From assembly GCA_903837785.1 (NCBI GenBank), contig CAILVY010000073.1, positions 1-41,839 of the forward strand: a stretch of 41,839 bases of DNA. Reading direction: 5' to 3'. Positions within the stretch are counted from its first letter, which is position 1; each line of letters begins with the position of its first letter. Below, in pieces: positions 40,710 through 41,839 of this stretch. Both the position numbers and the translations under genes were made by a program. Below the pieces are notes generated by a model. That model was given only the letters and a program-made list of their open reading frames with translations. It was not told the DNA's origin and did not search any database. This DNA comes from Candidatus Hydrogenedentota bacterium. Its GTDB lineage: Bacteria; Hydrogenedentota; Hydrogenedentia; Hydrogenedentales; CAILVY01.

Positions 40710-41839
40710 ATGAGACTCTGTTCATGCAGAATACTTGCGGCGGCCATGGCCTGCTGCCTGGCGGCCGGGGGACAGGACCGGAGCGTCTCCGTCAACACAC
40801 CGGATTTGGGCGCAACGGCCAAGGGACGGGTGGCGCTCGTCGTCGGAAACGGGGCCTACAAGGACAACCCGCTGAAGAACCCGGTGAATGACGCGACGGA
40901 TATGGCCGCGGCGCTCACGGCATGCGGGTTCGATGTGGTCGTAAAGACGGATTGCTCGCTGGACACGATGCTGCAGGAAATCGCCCGGCTCGGTGGGCGG
41001 GCGCACAATGCGGAAGCCGCCTTGTTCTACTTCGCCGGTCATGGCGTGCAGTTCGATGGCGCCAATTATCTCGTTCCCCTGGATGGCGTCGTGGAAGCCA
41101 CGGTCATGCGCACCCGCTGCGTGAATGCAGACGAAGTCCTTTCGCAGATGCAGGGCGCCGGCTCCCGCGTGAACATTGTTCTGCTTGATGCGTGCCGGAA
41201 TCTGCCGTTCACGGCCGGGACGCGGGGTGGGGCAGGGGGGCTCGCCTCGATGCTGGCCGGCAAAGGCGCCTTTATCGCGTATGCCACTTCGCCGGGAAAA
41301 ACGGCGGCGGACGGACAGGGCCGCAACGGCGTGTTCACCGGGAAACTGCTCCGCCATATCAAGGAGCCGGGCCTCAGCGTGCGCGAGGTTATCGAGCGCA
41401 CGCGGGCGGAGGTCGCATCGGCCACCAGTGAGGCGCAGGTTCCGTGGGAAAGCAGTTCGCTGATTGGAACATTCTGTTTCATGCCGCCCCCCCCCGCCGG
41501 CCAGGCCGCAACTCCCGCCGCGGAAAGCCCTGCTCCGGCGCCGGGTCCCGTGGCGTCGCTGCCGCCGCCCCCCGCGGCCGCGGCGGTTTCCGGTGCCCTG
41601 CAGGTCTCGGTGAATGTGGCAAGGGCAACCGTCAAAGTCGACGGCAAGGACCGGGGTACGGCGAAGGAATCAGAGCCCCTGCGCCTGACGGAGCTTCCTG
41701 CCCGCGAGGTGAAAGTGGAAGTGCTCTCCGACGGGTATGAACCGCAATCGAAAACTGTGAAAATACCCCTCAATGACTGGGCAAATGAACCGTTTGTGCT
41801 GCAGGCAAAAGCCCGGGTCGTCCAGGGGGAAGCGAAACC
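40710..41839 (+). CDS. Secreted caspase-like (peptidase C14) protein with PEGA-like C-terminus, partial
   Basis: The frame opens with ATG at 40710, after GGGAGAGGAG, and runs off the window end, so at least 376 residues are present. The N-terminus MRLCSCRILAAAMACCLAAG is a short export signal, possibly of lipoprotein type. Residues 38-258 are a caspase/metacaspase p20-like domain: RVALVVGNGAYKDNPLKNPVNDA, ALFYFAGHGVQFDG with catalytic His111, and IVLLDACRNLPF with catalytic Cys162, followed by FIAYATSPGKTAADG. Both catalytic residues are kept. A Pro/Ala-rich linker follows, then a PEGA-like beta domain from about 283 (ATVKVDGKDRG, REVKVEVLSDGYEP). Proteins of this build are common as stand-alone exported hydrolases of unknown target; the position here next to the pseudokinase suggests a joint function. 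The gap at 40612-40709 has a short ATGCGT/ACGCAT hairpin at 40621-40638. Confidence 0.88.
   Translation, partial: MRLCSCRILAAAMACCLAAGGQDRSVSVNTPDLGATAKGRVALVVGNGAYKDNPLKNPVNDATDMAAALTACGFDVVVKTDCSLDTMLQEIARLGGRAHNAEAALFYFAGHGVQFDGANYLVPLDGVVEATVMRTRCVNADEVLSQMQGAGSRVNIVLLDACRNLPFTAGTRGGAGGLASMLAGKGAFIAYATSPGKTAADGQGRNGVFTGKLLRHIKEPGLSVREVIERTRAEVASATSEAQVPWESSSLIGTFCFMPPPPAGQAATPAAESPAPAPGPVASLPPPPAAAAVSGALQVSVNVARATVKVDGKDRGTAKESEPLRLTELPAREVKVEVLSDGYEPQSKTVKIPLNDWANEPFVLQAKARVVQGEAK

Noticed and set aside
37909-41839. Reading the pseudokinase and caspase-like genes as a phage defence system
   Set aside because: The caspase-like protein has an export signal and the kinase homologue has a large outside domain, which does not fit intracellular abortive infection; the pilus context is a better explanation.

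Overview
The window is a piece of a high-GC bacterial genome. Several traits point to the Planctomycetota/Lentisphaerota/Hydrogenedentota sphere: a prepilin-like protein with the [10 protein letters not shown]-terminal motif (DUF1559 type), a huge multi-PAS soluble kinase, a GT2 with a C-terminal Rossmann-like domain, Ser/Thr kinases and FHA proteins. The phylum is an inference; there is no rRNA here to fix it. The left edge looks like a contig end or chimeric join, because a gspG pseudopilin runs out of frame into a FabH-like fragment. The right edge cuts an open caspase-like gene.

Left part, about 1-13480: truncated gspG and an orphan sensor kinase of about 1,837 residues with nine PAS and two GAF domains (both on the minus strand); an unknown gene translationally coupled to a GH51 alpha-L-arabinofuranosidase, followed by a glycosyltransferase; an AraC regulator divergent from a DUF1559 prepilin-like protein; then an ECF sigma factor with a zinc-finger/TPR anti-sigma factor, bracketed by hairpin terminators.

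Middle part, about 13500-25920: type II secretion/type IV pilus core (gspE, gspF), a MoxR AAA+ ATPase, an active-looking Hanks kinase, a TPR-LysM-L,D-transpeptidase, a GAF-GGDEF diguanylate cyclase with its own consensus promoter, a lipoprotein, a Bcp/PrxQ peroxiredoxin, an HDOD protein, a small predicted winged-helix protein and 2-isopropylmalate synthase (leuA).

Boundary, about 25930-27790: tRNA-Gly(GCC) and tRNA-Lys(CTT) behind a consensus promoter. A minus-strand reading frame that runs into the tRNA-Lys gene is a chimera: the N-terminal two thirds of an IS4-type DDE transposase joined in frame to the C-terminal catalytic half of a tyrosine recombinase. This looks like the scar of an integrated element at a tRNA attachment site, followed by a degenerate non-coding stretch.

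Right part, 27789-41839: a Tad (Flp pilus) locus of unusual make-up. It holds two tandem Flp-like pilins, TadV peptidase, TadE/TadG-like pseudopilins, an unknown membrane-anchored protein, CpaB, a CpaF/TadA ATPase with an N-terminal FHA domain, TadB and TadC. It then continues into a membrane FHA protein, a transmembrane pseudokinase (HRD changed to HRG, DFG changed to DLC) with a long helical/TPR domain, and a secreted caspase-like (C14) protein with a C-terminal PEGA-like region. No secretin (CpaC/RcpA) or TadZ/CpaE is seen in the window. The combination of pilus motor, FHA modules, pseudokinase and caspase-like protein in one collinear block is the most interesting feature.
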